In this document: one piece after another, positions 16,233 through 24,114 of the stretch
Layout: each line of letters begins with the position of its first letter
Position numbering within the stretch: the stretch's first letter is position 1
Origin: Gallintestinimicrobium propionicum
GTDB lineage: Bacteria > Bacillota > Clostridia > Lachnospirales > Lachnospiraceae
Length of the DNA: 64,000 nucleotides
Direction of reading: 5' to 3'
Assembly: GCF_025567525.1 (NCBI RefSeq)
Contig: NZ_JAOQJY010000017.1
Coordinates: 22,758 to 86,757, forward strand
Notes under the pieces: generated by a model
What the model was told of the DNA's origin: nothing
Database searches by the model: none
The model's input: the letters and a program-made list of their open reading frames with translations, nothing else
Translations under genes and position numbers: made by a program

Positions 16233-18599
16233 TTGTCAATTTTTTCAGATAAGTTTGACCAGTTAAAAAAAGCAGATAAAGCAGTAAAATCCCCGAAATA
16301 TCTTCAGGAAGTCATGGGGATTGGGAGAATTGCAGAAAATGGCATTTTTGAAGTAGGGAAGGGGGTATATTCCAGGACATACCGTTTTTTGGACATTAAT
16401 TATGTAACCGCAGGTGCAGAAGAACAGATGCGAATCTTAAAGCAGTATTGTAAGACGGTAAATGCCATTGATGTATATTTTCTTATTACCATTTTTAATC
16501 GGAACAAAAACATGCAGGATTTCCGGGAGCATGTACTTTTCCAGGAAAAAGGAGATGGTTTTAACTGGCTGCGTGGAAGTTATAACCAGATTATTGAAAA
16601 GCGCATTGTAGATGGAAGGCAGGGGATTGAACAGGAAAAACTGCTGACTGTATGTGTAGAACGGAAATCCTACGAACAGGCAAAAGCATTTTTTGCCACT
16701 TTTGAAGCGACCTTAAAACAGAACTTTGGAGAACTTGGCTCCTGCATTGAAGAATTAAATGCAGAAGAACGGCTGCGGGTACTTTTCAATTTTTACCGTA
16801 TAGGGGAAGAGGAACAATTTTCCTTTGATTTCAGACAGGCATTAAAAAAGGGCGGTGATCCTAAAAATGATATTTCACCAGGGTATATGCAGTTTTACCC
16901 AGGTTATTTTGAAACGGAACGGAAAAAATGCAGGGCATTATTCATTAAAAAATATCCTTCTTCTTTATCGGATACCTTTTTAAATGAGATTACCAGCCTT
17001 CCGGTTCATAGTATTACTACAATCTGTATTGTACCAGTACCAAAAGAACTGGCAAATAAGGTTCTTCAGAAGAAATATCTGGGCATTGAAAATGATATTT
17101 TAAAGCAGCAGAGAGTCCGTAATAAAAATAACGACTTTTCCAGTGACATTTCTCATATCAAGAAAGTCCAGAAGGAGAAGATTGTAAATCTTATGGACGA
17201 CGTGCGGGAAAATGACCAGAACCTGTTTTATACAGGGGTTAATTTCTTGATCATGGCAGAGGACAAGAAGGAGTTAGACAGTGTAACCGAAACCATTAAA
17301 AATATCGGCAATGGACGCATGTGCCAGATTGAAACCCACTATTATCAGCAGAGGGAAGCTATGAATACCATACTTCCAGTGGGAAACCGGCAGATCAGCA
17401 CAATGCGGACCATGCTCACCAGGGATATTGCAGCCCTTCTTCCCTTTAATGTACAGGAATTAAACGAAAAGTCCGGCGTCTGCTATGGCATTAACCAGGT
17501 TTCTCATAACCTTTGCATTGGAAACCGGAAAAAACTGGCAAATGGAAATGGAATGGTATTCGGTGTTCCCGGCTCCGGAAAATCCTATTTCAGTAAGTCG
17601 GAAATGCTGCAGGTGTTCTTAGGAACAGATGATGATATTATCTGTATCGACCCGACACTGGAATATTTTGATATTGCAGAAGCCCTGGGAAACCAGGCAG
17701 CAATCATTAACCTGTCTACCTATACAAAGAATTACATCAATCCTTTGGAGATGGACGTTTGGGCGCTGGATTTAAACGATTCTCAGGGATATATCCGGGA
17801 TAAAGGGGAATTTATGCTGGGGCTGTGTGAACAGTGTTACGGGGATAATCTAAACAGTCGCCATAAATCCATTATAGACCGTTGTGTACGAAAGTTGTAT
17901 ATCGACATTGCAAAGGCAAGGGAAAAGCATATCCCTACCATGTCAGAATTTTATGAGTTATTGTTGGAGCAGCCAGAAGAAGAGGCAAAGGACATTGCTT
18001 TATCGTTGGAGCTGTTTGTAAATGGCTCTTTAAATATTTTCAATAACCATACCAATGTGAATGTACAGGCAAGGTTCATTGTCTATGGTACCAGGGACCT
18101 GGGGAAAGAGCTGGGAGCCATTTCCACTCTGGTCATGCTGGAAAATATCAGTGCCAGGATTGCAGAAAACGCAAAGAAAGGAAGGGCAACCTGGCTTTAT
18201 ATAGATGAGTTCCATACTGTTCTTGACCGGGAGTATAGTGCGAAATTTTTGTTCAGCCTCTGGAAAAAAGTGAGGAAGCAAGGGGGACTATGCACAGGAA
18301 TCACCCAAAATTTGGTTGATATGCTGCAAAACTATACAGCCATGACCATGCTTGGAAACAGTGAGTTTATTGCCCTGTTAAAGCAGTCCAATGTAGACAG
18401 TCAGGAATTATCCACTGCAGCAGGAATTCCAGAAGCACAATTAAAATATGTAGATAATTCTCCTTCCGGTACGGGGATCATTAAGTATGGAAATACCTGT
18501 ATTCCATTTGATAACCGTATGGAAAAAGAAGCCAATCCGCTGTATGCGCTTTTCAATACCAACCTTCACGAAAAGGCGTTGCAGACAAAGCAGGAGTAA
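16233..18599 (+). CDS. VirB4/TraE-type conjugation ATPase
   Basis: 788 residues. The N-terminal half is the CagE/TrbE/VirB family domain; the C-terminal half is an AAA ATPase with Walker A GVPGSGKS near residue 450 and Walker B WLYIDEFHT near residue 655, followed by KQGGLCTGITQN. VirB4 powers assembly of the type IV channel and is the most conserved component of such systems. TTG start with AAAGGAGG nine bases upstream. Full length for the family. Confidence 0.9.
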   Translation: MSIFSDKFDQLKKADKAVKSPKYLQEVMGIGRIAENGIFEVGKGVYSRTYRFLDINYVTAGAEEQMRILKQYCKTVNAIDVYFLITIFNRNKNMQDFREHVLFQEKGDGFNWLRGSYNQIIEKRIVDGRQGIEQEKLLTVCVERKSYEQAKAFFATFEATLKQNFGELGSCIEELNAEERLRVLFNFYRIGEEEQFSFDFRQALKKGGDPKNDISPGYMQFYPGYFETERKKCRALFIKKYPSSLSDTFLNEITSLPVHSITTICIVPVPKELANKVLQKKYLGIENDILKQQRVRNKNNDFSSDISHIKKVQKEKIVNLMDDVRENDQNLFYTGVNFLIMAEDKKELDSVTETIKNIGNGRMCQIETHYYQQREAMNTILPVGNRQISTMRTMLTRDIAALLPFNVQELNEKSGVCYGINQVSHNLCIGNRKKLANGNGMVFGVPGSGKSYFSKSEMLQVFLGTDDDIICIDPTLEYFDIAEALGNQAAIINLSTYTKNYINPLEMDVWALDLNDSQGYIRDKGEFMLGLCEQCYGDNLNSRHKSIIDRCVRKLYIDIAKAREKHIPTMSEFYELLLEQPEEEAKDIALSLELFVNGSLNIFNNHTNVNVQARFIVYGTRDLGKELGAISTLVMLENISARIAENAKKGRATWLYIDEFHTVLDREYSAKFLFSLWKKVRKQGGLCTGITQNLVDMLQNYTAMTMLGNSEFIALLKQSNVDSQELSTAAGIPEAQLKYVDNSPSGTGIIKYGNTCIPFDNRMEKEANPLYALFNTNLHEKALQTKQE

Positions 18600-18712
18600 T
18601 GTAATCTGAAAGGAACTTTTTCTTTTATCTGTAAAGGAAAAGGTATGACAGACGAGAAAAAAATTAGGCAACAGCAAAAATTATAAGTCGGTAAAGTAGA
18701 AAAAGGATAGGA

Positions 18713-18750
18713 CAAAAAGAGTGCAGTTCTTTTATCAGGCACTCTTTTTG
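18713..18750 (+). terminator. Rho-independent terminator
   Basis: Perfect 12-bp inverted repeat CAAAAAGAGTGC/GCACTCTTTTTG with a 14-base loop and a T-run in the right arm. It follows the long conjugation operon (mobC to virB4). Confidence 0.75.
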
Positions 18751-18773
18751 TATATCATGGGAAAGGTGGCAGA

Positions 18774-18896
18774 ATGGCTGAAACATATCAAATAGAAATG
18801 AATTTAGAGCAGTTGGAAAGACTTTTAAAAAATCTGCCGGAGGGAATTATGCTGGAGATTTGCTTTGGAAAGGAAGAACATGGAGAAGACACATAA
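18774..18896 (+). CDS. Small hypothetical protein upstream of radC
   Basis: 40 residues (MAETYQIEMNLEQLERLLKN start), helical, acidic. A GAAAGGTGG site precedes the ATG. Its end overlaps the RadC start by 17 bases, so it could couple RadC translation. No family recognised. Confidence 0.55.
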   Translation: MAETYQIEMNLEQLERLLKNLPEGIMLEICFGKEEHGEDT

Positions 18897-19401
18897 AATA
18901 GATGTGGTAAGTATACGCCTGGTGGAAGAACCTCCTCTATACAGTAGCAAAGAATTAAAAAATCCCTGTGATGTGGCAGAACTCTTTCAGGATTTTTTAA
19001 AAGATTGTGACCGGGAAATGTTCTGTATTTTAAACCTTCGGACAAAAGGACAGGTAATCAATCTCAATGTAGTGGGTGTCGGGACTCTGAACAGTGTATT
19101 GATACACCCGAGGGAAGTGTTTAAATCTGCAATCCTGTCTAATGCCAGCAATATCATCCTGGCACATAACCATCCTTCGGGAAATCCGGAACCTAGCAGG
19201 CAGGACATGGACATGACAAAAAGATTGGCAGAAGCTGGGCGGCTTCTGGGGATTGAAGTGCTGGATCATGTGATTGTATCAGATGACCGGTATTTTAGCT
19301 TCCGGGAGGAAAAGCTATTGCCGGAATATTTCCAGATGGATGGGATAGCTGCGGAGCAATCCTTTCCGTATGCAAAGAGTGAAAGAGAGAAGGTACGTTA
19401 A
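18880..19401 (+). CDS. radC: RadC-like JAB-domain protein
   Basis: 173 residues with the MPN/JAB metal motif ILAHNHPSGNPEPSRQD (HxHx7-10D pattern) and a C-terminal DHVIVSDDRYFSFRE, as in RadC. These proteins are common on mobile elements; despite the name a DNA-repair role was not upheld in E. coli, and the biochemical activity is uncertain. ATG 18880 is preferred because GGAAAGG is six bases upstream, rather than the earlier in-frame TTG at 18865. Confidence 0.82.
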   Translation: MEKTHKIDVVSIRLVEEPPLYSSKELKNPCDVAELFQDFLKDCDREMFCILNLRTKGQVINLNVVGVGTLNSVLIHPREVFKSAILSNASNIILAHNHPSGNPEPSRQDMDMTKRLAEAGRLLGIEVLDHVIVSDDRYFSFREEKLLPEYFQMDGIAAEQSFPYAKSEREKVR

Positions 19402-19535
19402 TGGGATTGACGGATTAATACGGGAACCATATAATGAGTACAATGGAAAATTTGTTTATAGAAACAAACACGTTGATGGAGAATGTAAAAATTCTGTGAT
19501 TAGCGTTTAAAGTGTGTTATATTAGGAGGAGAACG

Positions 19536-20132
19536 ATGGGATTAAAAGATGCGAAAGAAGGAAAACTTCTATATCATTTAACAGAATTAAAGAATCTGGA
19601 ATCTATTATTGATTTTGGCCTTGTGCCGAGAAAGATTCTAAGGGAGAATACGGTAACATTTGGAGATGTAGCAGATCCAGAAATTATACGCAAGAGGGAA
19701 AGTCTGGGATTGGACGGATACATTCCATTTCATTTTCATCCATATTCAGCTTTTGATGTGGCTGTAAAGAAAACTCATGCGGGAGAGGAAATGATCTATA
19801 TCTGTATTACCAGAAATTTGGCAAGGCGCAATAATTTCAGCATTTTACCTAAGCACCCATTGGCATTGGAAGGATGCCAGTTATATGATTATGATGAAGG
19901 TTTTGAAATGATCAACTGGGATATTCTTACCAGTGTGGGGCAAAATGACGTGGAAGCCAGAAATATAAAGATGGCGGAATGCCTGAGCCCATTGGTTATT
20001 CCTGTTGATGCATTCCAGTGCATCTATGTTTCATCTGAAGAAACTAAAAACAGAGTAACAAATTTACTGAAACAGAAAGGCGTTATCTTTCCACCGCCAT
20101 TTATTACGGTGATGTCCCAATGGTTTGAATAA
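19536..20132 (+). CDS. darT: DarT-type ADP-ribosyltransferase toxin
   Basis: 198 residues of the DarT (DUF4433) family. Visible signatures are LLYHLTELKNLESIIDFGLVPR at the N-terminus, IPFHFHPYSAFDVAV in the middle, and the C-terminal WDILTSVGQNDVEARNIKMAECL with the likely catalytic Glu. DarT attaches ADP-ribose to bases in single-stranded DNA and blocks replication; DarTG pairs are known to protect against phages. AGGAGGA lies seven bases before ATG 19536. The antitoxin gene follows 18 bases later. On an ICE it can serve both maintenance and phage defence. Confidence 0.85.
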   Translation: MGLKDAKEGKLLYHLTELKNLESIIDFGLVPRKILRENTVTFGDVADPEIIRKRESLGLDGYIPFHFHPYSAFDVAVKKTHAGEEMIYICITRNLARRNNFSILPKHPLALEGCQLYDYDEGFEMINWDILTSVGQNDVEARNIKMAECLSPLVIPVDAFQCIYVSSEETKNRVTNLLKQKGVIFPPPFITVMSQWFE

Positions 20133-20150
20133 CGAGAGGAGGTGGTTGTG

Positions 20151-21188
20151 TTGATTAAATACACAACTGGAGATATGTTTCAGTCTGGTGCAGAGTGTTT
20201 AGTTAATACAGTCAACTGTGAAGGCTATATGGGAAAGGGAATTGCGTATCAATTTAAACTGAAATTTCCGGAAAACAATAAAGCCTATATAAAAGCATGT
20301 AAAGACAAAACACTTCATGTCGGAACAATCCATACTTTTGTAGAGAATGGCATTACAATTGTAAACTTTCCGACGAAAGATAAGTGGCGTGAAAACTCTA
20401 AAATAAGTTATATAGAAACAGCACTGGATGTTCTGGTAGAAAGGCTTCCGAAACTGAATGTAAAGTCCGTAGCGATTCCCCCGCTGGGATGTGGTAATGG
20501 TGGTTTGGATTGGCAGACAGTAAAAGAACTGATACAAAAGAAATTAAAACCAATTGCTGATGATTTTACGGTTTTGATTTATGAGCCACAGAGAAATTAT
20601 GTGCAGAAAGCAGCTACTGCACCTAAACTTACAGCAGCCAGTTTAGTCTTGATGAAACTCAAAATGGGACTGAAACGTTGTACAAAACTTCGTCTTCAAA
20701 AAGCGGCGTATTTTATGAATTTATATCTGGAAGAACCTTATTTTTCCTTTCAAAAGTATAAATATGGTCCATATGCCCATTCCATTGATATTGTTGGCAG
20801 AAATATCGGAGAGTATCAGAGTTTTTATGGATTAAATGATACAGAATCGACGTATCAGTTAGCTTATCAGGTGATATGCAGTGAAAAAACAACAAAGCTA
20901 TTGAACCGCCTTTCTCCTGCAATTGAAAAGGCTGTTGCTTATGTAAATGGGATAGAGAGCGACCATGAACTGGAAGGACTTGCAACAGTAACTTATTTAG
21001 TCCAGACTTTTTCAAGAATAGATGCCAGCCAGATCGTATCTGAATTTAAACAGTGGTCAGATGACAAAGCAACCCGTTTTACTGAGGATGAAATAAAGAA
21101 ATACATTGACTGCTTGGAGCAGATGGGTGTGATAGAACGGGATATTATGGGAAACTATTGCATTTCAGAGTATCTTTCTTACAGATAA
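20151..21188 (+). CDS. darG: DarG-type macrodomain antitoxin
   Basis: 345 residues. The N-terminal macrodomain (about 1-150) shows CLVNTVNCEGYMGKGIAYQF, NFPTKDKW and VAIPPLGCGNGGLDW, the ADP-ribose-binding and hydrolase motifs that remove ADP-ribose from DNA. The C-terminal 180 residues (KLRLQKAAYFMNLY, YKYGPYAHSIDIVG) form the DarT-neutralising domain typical for DarG, related to the SocA/DUF4065 fold. TTG 20151 is chosen because AGGAGG (20137-20142) is eight bases upstream; GTG 20148 is also possible. Confidence 0.85.
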   Translation: MIKYTTGDMFQSGAECLVNTVNCEGYMGKGIAYQFKLKFPENNKAYIKACKDKTLHVGTIHTFVENGITIVNFPTKDKWRENSKISYIETALDVLVERLPKLNVKSVAIPPLGCGNGGLDWQTVKELIQKKLKPIADDFTVLIYEPQRNYVQKAATAPKLTAASLVLMKLKMGLKRCTKLRLQKAAYFMNLYLEEPYFSFQKYKYGPYAHSIDIVGRNIGEYQSFYGLNDTESTYQLAYQVICSEKTTKLLNRLSPAIEKAVAYVNGIESDHELEGLATVTYLVQTFSRIDASQIVSEFKQWSDDKATRFTEDEIKKYIDCLEQMGVIERDIMGNYCISEYLSYR

Positions 21189-21225
21189 ACAACAATTAAA
21201 AAAGAAAATAGGAAGTAACACGAAG

Positions 21226-21259
21226 AGCATTATCGCTAAAAACGGTAGTGCTTTTTTTG
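21226..21259 (+). terminator. Terminator after darTG
   Basis: 10-bp stem AGCATTATCG/CGGTAGTGCT (two G:U pairs), 7-base loop, then seven T. It isolates the darTG unit from the following conjugation genes. Confidence 0.7.
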
Positions 21260-21283
21260 TGCATAAAAAGGAGGTATTGCTAC

Positions 21284-22624
21284 ATGGAAAAAGGTGAGAT
21301 GGGCGAGAATGCCACCGGACGTTTGGCAACGTATTATGTGGCAGAATGTATGGAATTTAACCGCTATGGAGAATACAGGGAGGATATCCACAGTGCAGAA
21401 GAGGCAGTAAAGATCTATCAGAGTATTCCTTCTGAAAGGTTGAATGCAGGAAAAGGAATTGGGCTTCATGTGGAGGAAGAAGATGGTATTCCATTGGAAT
21501 TTTCCCTGGTTTATAACGGAGAGTTGGATGTGGATCTTTTGAGAGATATCTATGATCCAAACCAATACCCAGAGGTTTTTATAGCTGCCAGGGAACTGAG
21601 TGCTTATCTTCCGGAAACAAAAGTCATTGATACCAAAGGGCTTTTAAAAGAGAAAACCTTGGAGGCTACTGTTTTTGCAGATGAAATGATAAAACTGGAA
21701 AAAAATCTTGACCCTGATTTTTACCATACCTTTTATCCGAAAGAAGCAGAACATAAGGAAGCTATTATATGGAAAGCCTTATGTCAAGATGGAAAAGAGG
21801 AATACAGCAGGTGGCTGGGAAGCAAGATATTTGAGCAGAAACCAGAGCTGAAAGAACAGGCAGACAAACTAAAGACAACACTGGAACAGGTAAAACTTAT
21901 TCCGCCGGTGGACTTGAAACCCTTTGTGTATGTGCGGATCAGTGAACACCCGGACATTCCATTGGAAGAAGCCATGCCATTAAATCAAGCGGTAGAATTG
22001 TTCGGAAAGCTGGATCGGCAGGCAGTGGAAGAGAAAGATATGGCAGGTTATTACAAAACACATTTTGAAATCTGTTTTCTCTCAGAGGGGGAAGTCATGT
22101 CTTATACCGGGCGCCAGGATTTTGGTGACGGGGAAGGAAATCTGCTGGATCATGTAAAAGCATTTGCAGATTATTATCTCCATACAGAAGAAGGGCAGAA
22201 GCTTATGAAACAGACCGCCAGGACAACAGAAGAATGGGAACATGAACAACAGCAAATGAGATGGGTACTGGAGGAGATGCTTCCTACCCTTCAGTATTTC
22301 TGCAACCTGGAAAAACTGGAAACAGCGGTTCTGGAAGAACAGGAAATAGAAAAGAAAGTCCCTTTACTGACGCAGGGGGACGCATCACGAAAAGCATATC
22401 AGGAAGCCATGCTTGCCTATATCCGGGAAAGCAGGATTGCATTAAATACAGGGAAGGAGCTGCCTTGTATGCCGGATATCCGGGATTTTGCAACTGCCTG
22501 TCCGGATAAATCATACAAAGAACAGGTTATGGAAGAGATACGACAGGAAGCAGAGTCATACGGTATGACCGTAGAAGCGTATGCAGCAAATGGATATGAG
22601 CCGCCAAAAAGGGGCGGCAGATAA
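21284..22624 (+). CDS. Large polyvalent-type ICE protein (YodL-like N-terminus)
   Basis: 446 residues. The N-terminal 90 residues resemble the YodL/LPD domains of ICE proteins: MEFNRYGEYREDIHSAEEAVKIYQSIPSERLNAGKGIGLHV. The remainder is helical and charged without a catalytic motif I can name. A segment near residues 220-330 (YVRISEHPDIPLEEAMPLNQAVELFGKLD, YKTHFEICF) seems to repeat the pattern of the N-terminal domain. Such proteins are thought to act in antirestriction or other establishment roles, but this is not shown. AAAAGGAGG precedes ATG 21284. Confidence 0.6.
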   Translation: MEKGEMGENATGRLATYYVAECMEFNRYGEYREDIHSAEEAVKIYQSIPSERLNAGKGIGLHVEEEDGIPLEFSLVYNGELDVDLLRDIYDPNQYPEVFIAARELSAYLPETKVIDTKGLLKEKTLEATVFADEMIKLEKNLDPDFYHTFYPKEAEHKEAIIWKALCQDGKEEYSRWLGSKIFEQKPELKEQADKLKTTLEQVKLIPPVDLKPFVYVRISEHPDIPLEEAMPLNQAVELFGKLDRQAVEEKDMAGYYKTHFEICFLSEGEVMSYTGRQDFGDGEGNLLDHVKAFADYYLHTEEGQKLMKQTARTTEEWEHEQQQMRWVLEEMLPTLQYFCNLEKLETAVLEEQEIEKKVPLLTQGDASRKAYQEAMLAYIRESRIALNTGKELPCMPDIRDFATACPDKSYKEQVMEEIRQEAESYGMTVEAYAANGYEPPKRGGR

Positions 22625-22683
22625 AATTAGGAAAGGAGGCGGAGTTTTGGCCATGTAAAAGATATCTTCCCTCCTGAAAAAAA

Positions 22684-23505
22684 TTGGATTTAGAAAAAAC
22701 AGCAATAGAACGTATCCGCACTGCCAGCCAGATGTCCCTGCAACATTATGGGCTTCCTTTGGTAGTGACGGACAGTGGAGGAAAAGACAGCGCCGTATGC
22801 AGGGAACTGGTACGGCGTTCCGGCGTGCCATTTGAACTGATGCACAACCTGACTACTGCAGATGCCCCACAGACTATTTATTATGTGAGGGAACAGTTTC
22901 AGAAGGCAGAACAGGCCGGTATAACTTGTAGTATCAATAAACCTTACTATAAAGGGCAGCGGATAACTATGTGGAGCCTGATCCCCATGAAAATGATCCC
23001 TCCTACCAGGACTATCCGGTATTGTTGTGAGGTTCTAAAAGAAAATGGTGGGGCTGGGCGTTTTATCACCACAGGTGTCCGGTGGGCAGAAAGCCGAAAG
23101 CGGAGGAAAAACAGGGGGATTTATGAAAATTTTGTCCCAAATGGAAAAAAACGTGCCATTATTTTAAATAATGATAATGATGATACCAGGCGACTCTTTG
23201 AATCATGCCTGTCAAGGGGCAAACACGTATGCAATCCCATTGTTGACTGGAGTGACCAGCAGGTCTGGGAGTATATCCAGGCAGAGAAAATACCCATGAA
23301 CCCTCTTTACGAAATGGGATTTCACTGGGTTGGCTGTGTAGGCTGTCCTATGGCAGGAAAACAAAGATACCGGGAGTTCCGCATCTTCCCGACCTATGAG
23401 AGGGCTTACCGGCGGGCTTTTGCTAAAATGCTGGAGTTAAGGAAAGCTGCAGGAAGGCAGTGCAATTCCCGCTTATGGTCAGATGTAGATGCTTTTTTCC
23501 GTTAG
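22684..23505 (+). CDS. PAPS-reductase/ATP-pyrophosphatase-like protein, amber-interrupted
   Basis: 273 residues with the PP-loop SGGKDS near residue 30 and Cys motifs YCCEVL and VGCVGCPMAG, as in phosphoadenosine phosphosulfate reductase-like proteins (including DndC-type) on mobile elements. The exact reaction is unknown. The TTG start is forced by a stop seven bases upstream. The ribosome-binding site AAAGGAGG is about 45 bases away, separated by a small hairpin (AGGAGG/CCTCCT). After the TAG at 23503-23505 the frame stays open to 23589 (WMEDPGIPGQYELSFHED), which reads like a natural C-terminus. The TAG may therefore be a nonsense mutation. Confidence 0.7.
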   Translation: MDLEKTAIERIRTASQMSLQHYGLPLVVTDSGGKDSAVCRELVRRSGVPFELMHNLTTADAPQTIYYVREQFQKAEQAGITCSINKPYYKGQRITMWSLIPMKMIPPTRTIRYCCEVLKENGGAGRFITTGVRWAESRKRRKNRGIYENFVPNGKKRAIILNNDNDDTRRLFESCLSRGKHVCNPIVDWSDQQVWEYIQAEKIPMNPLYEMGFHWVGCVGCPMAGKQRYREFRIFPTYERAYRRAFAKMLELRKAAGRQCNSRLWSDVDAFFR

Positions 23506-23607
23506 TGGATGGAGGATCCTGGTATCCCCGGACAGTATGAATTGTCCTTTCATGAAGATACCAATGAGATTTATTATGACTATTTGTAGTGGAAGAGAGG
23601 AGGAATT

Positions 23608-24114
23608 ATCGCAAAATATCAATTATCTTTTGGACTGCAGTATGAAGCCTGGATGCTGGAAATCCGTATTCCGGACTGGCTGGAGTTTCCTTCTAAGGAG
23701 CAGGCACTAAAATATGGTGAGCAAGCTGAGGTTTCCGTTTTCTTAAAAGCGGAAGCTATTTTTTTGCTCTTTGATGGCAGTAAGGAGAAGATTTTACCGC
23801 AGCAGACGGAACTTTATCAGTTTTCCTACCTGAAAGAAAAGACTTATGACAGACTGGGACCGCCACTTTCCCCGGAAGACATAGACCATTTGGTAGAAGT
23901 GGGGGAATTGGAGCAGGTACTGTTCAGTGAAAAATATATCCTGACAGAAGATGATTACCAGGAATTTTCCGGAAACCTTATGGAAGCCTTTCAGGAATTG
24001 GAAAAGGAGTACGGTCCACCACCCAGAGAAAAGGAACAGGGGTATCTGTTTCAGGCGCTCTGGTATCAGGCAGAAGAATTAAACCCCGGAGAGGGGGACT
24101 GCTTTGGAGATTAA
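23608..24114 (+). CDS. Hypothetical ICE protein, non-canonical start
   Basis: 168 residues if read from an ATC codon at 23608, which follows AGGAGG at 23598-23603 and gives a sensible N-terminus (AKYQLSFGLQYEAWML). The first ATG (23653) has no ribosome-binding site and would remove this strand. The sequence is acidic, alpha/beta, with no recognised family. The 3' end overlaps the next gene by 11 bases. Function unknown. Confidence 0.5.
   Translation: MAKYQLSFGLQYEAWMLEIRIPDWLEFPSKEQALKYGEQAEVSVFLKAEAIFLLFDGSKEKILPQQTELYQFSYLKEKTYDRLGPPLSPEDIDHLVEVGELEQVLFSEKYILTEDDYQEFSGNLMEAFQELEKEYGPPPREKEQGYLFQALWYQAEELNPGEGDCFGD

Noticed and set aside
23503..23505. TAG read as pyrrolysine or selenocysteine-type recoding
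   Set aside because: No supporting hairpin or pyl genes in the window, and many other genes here end in TAG normally.
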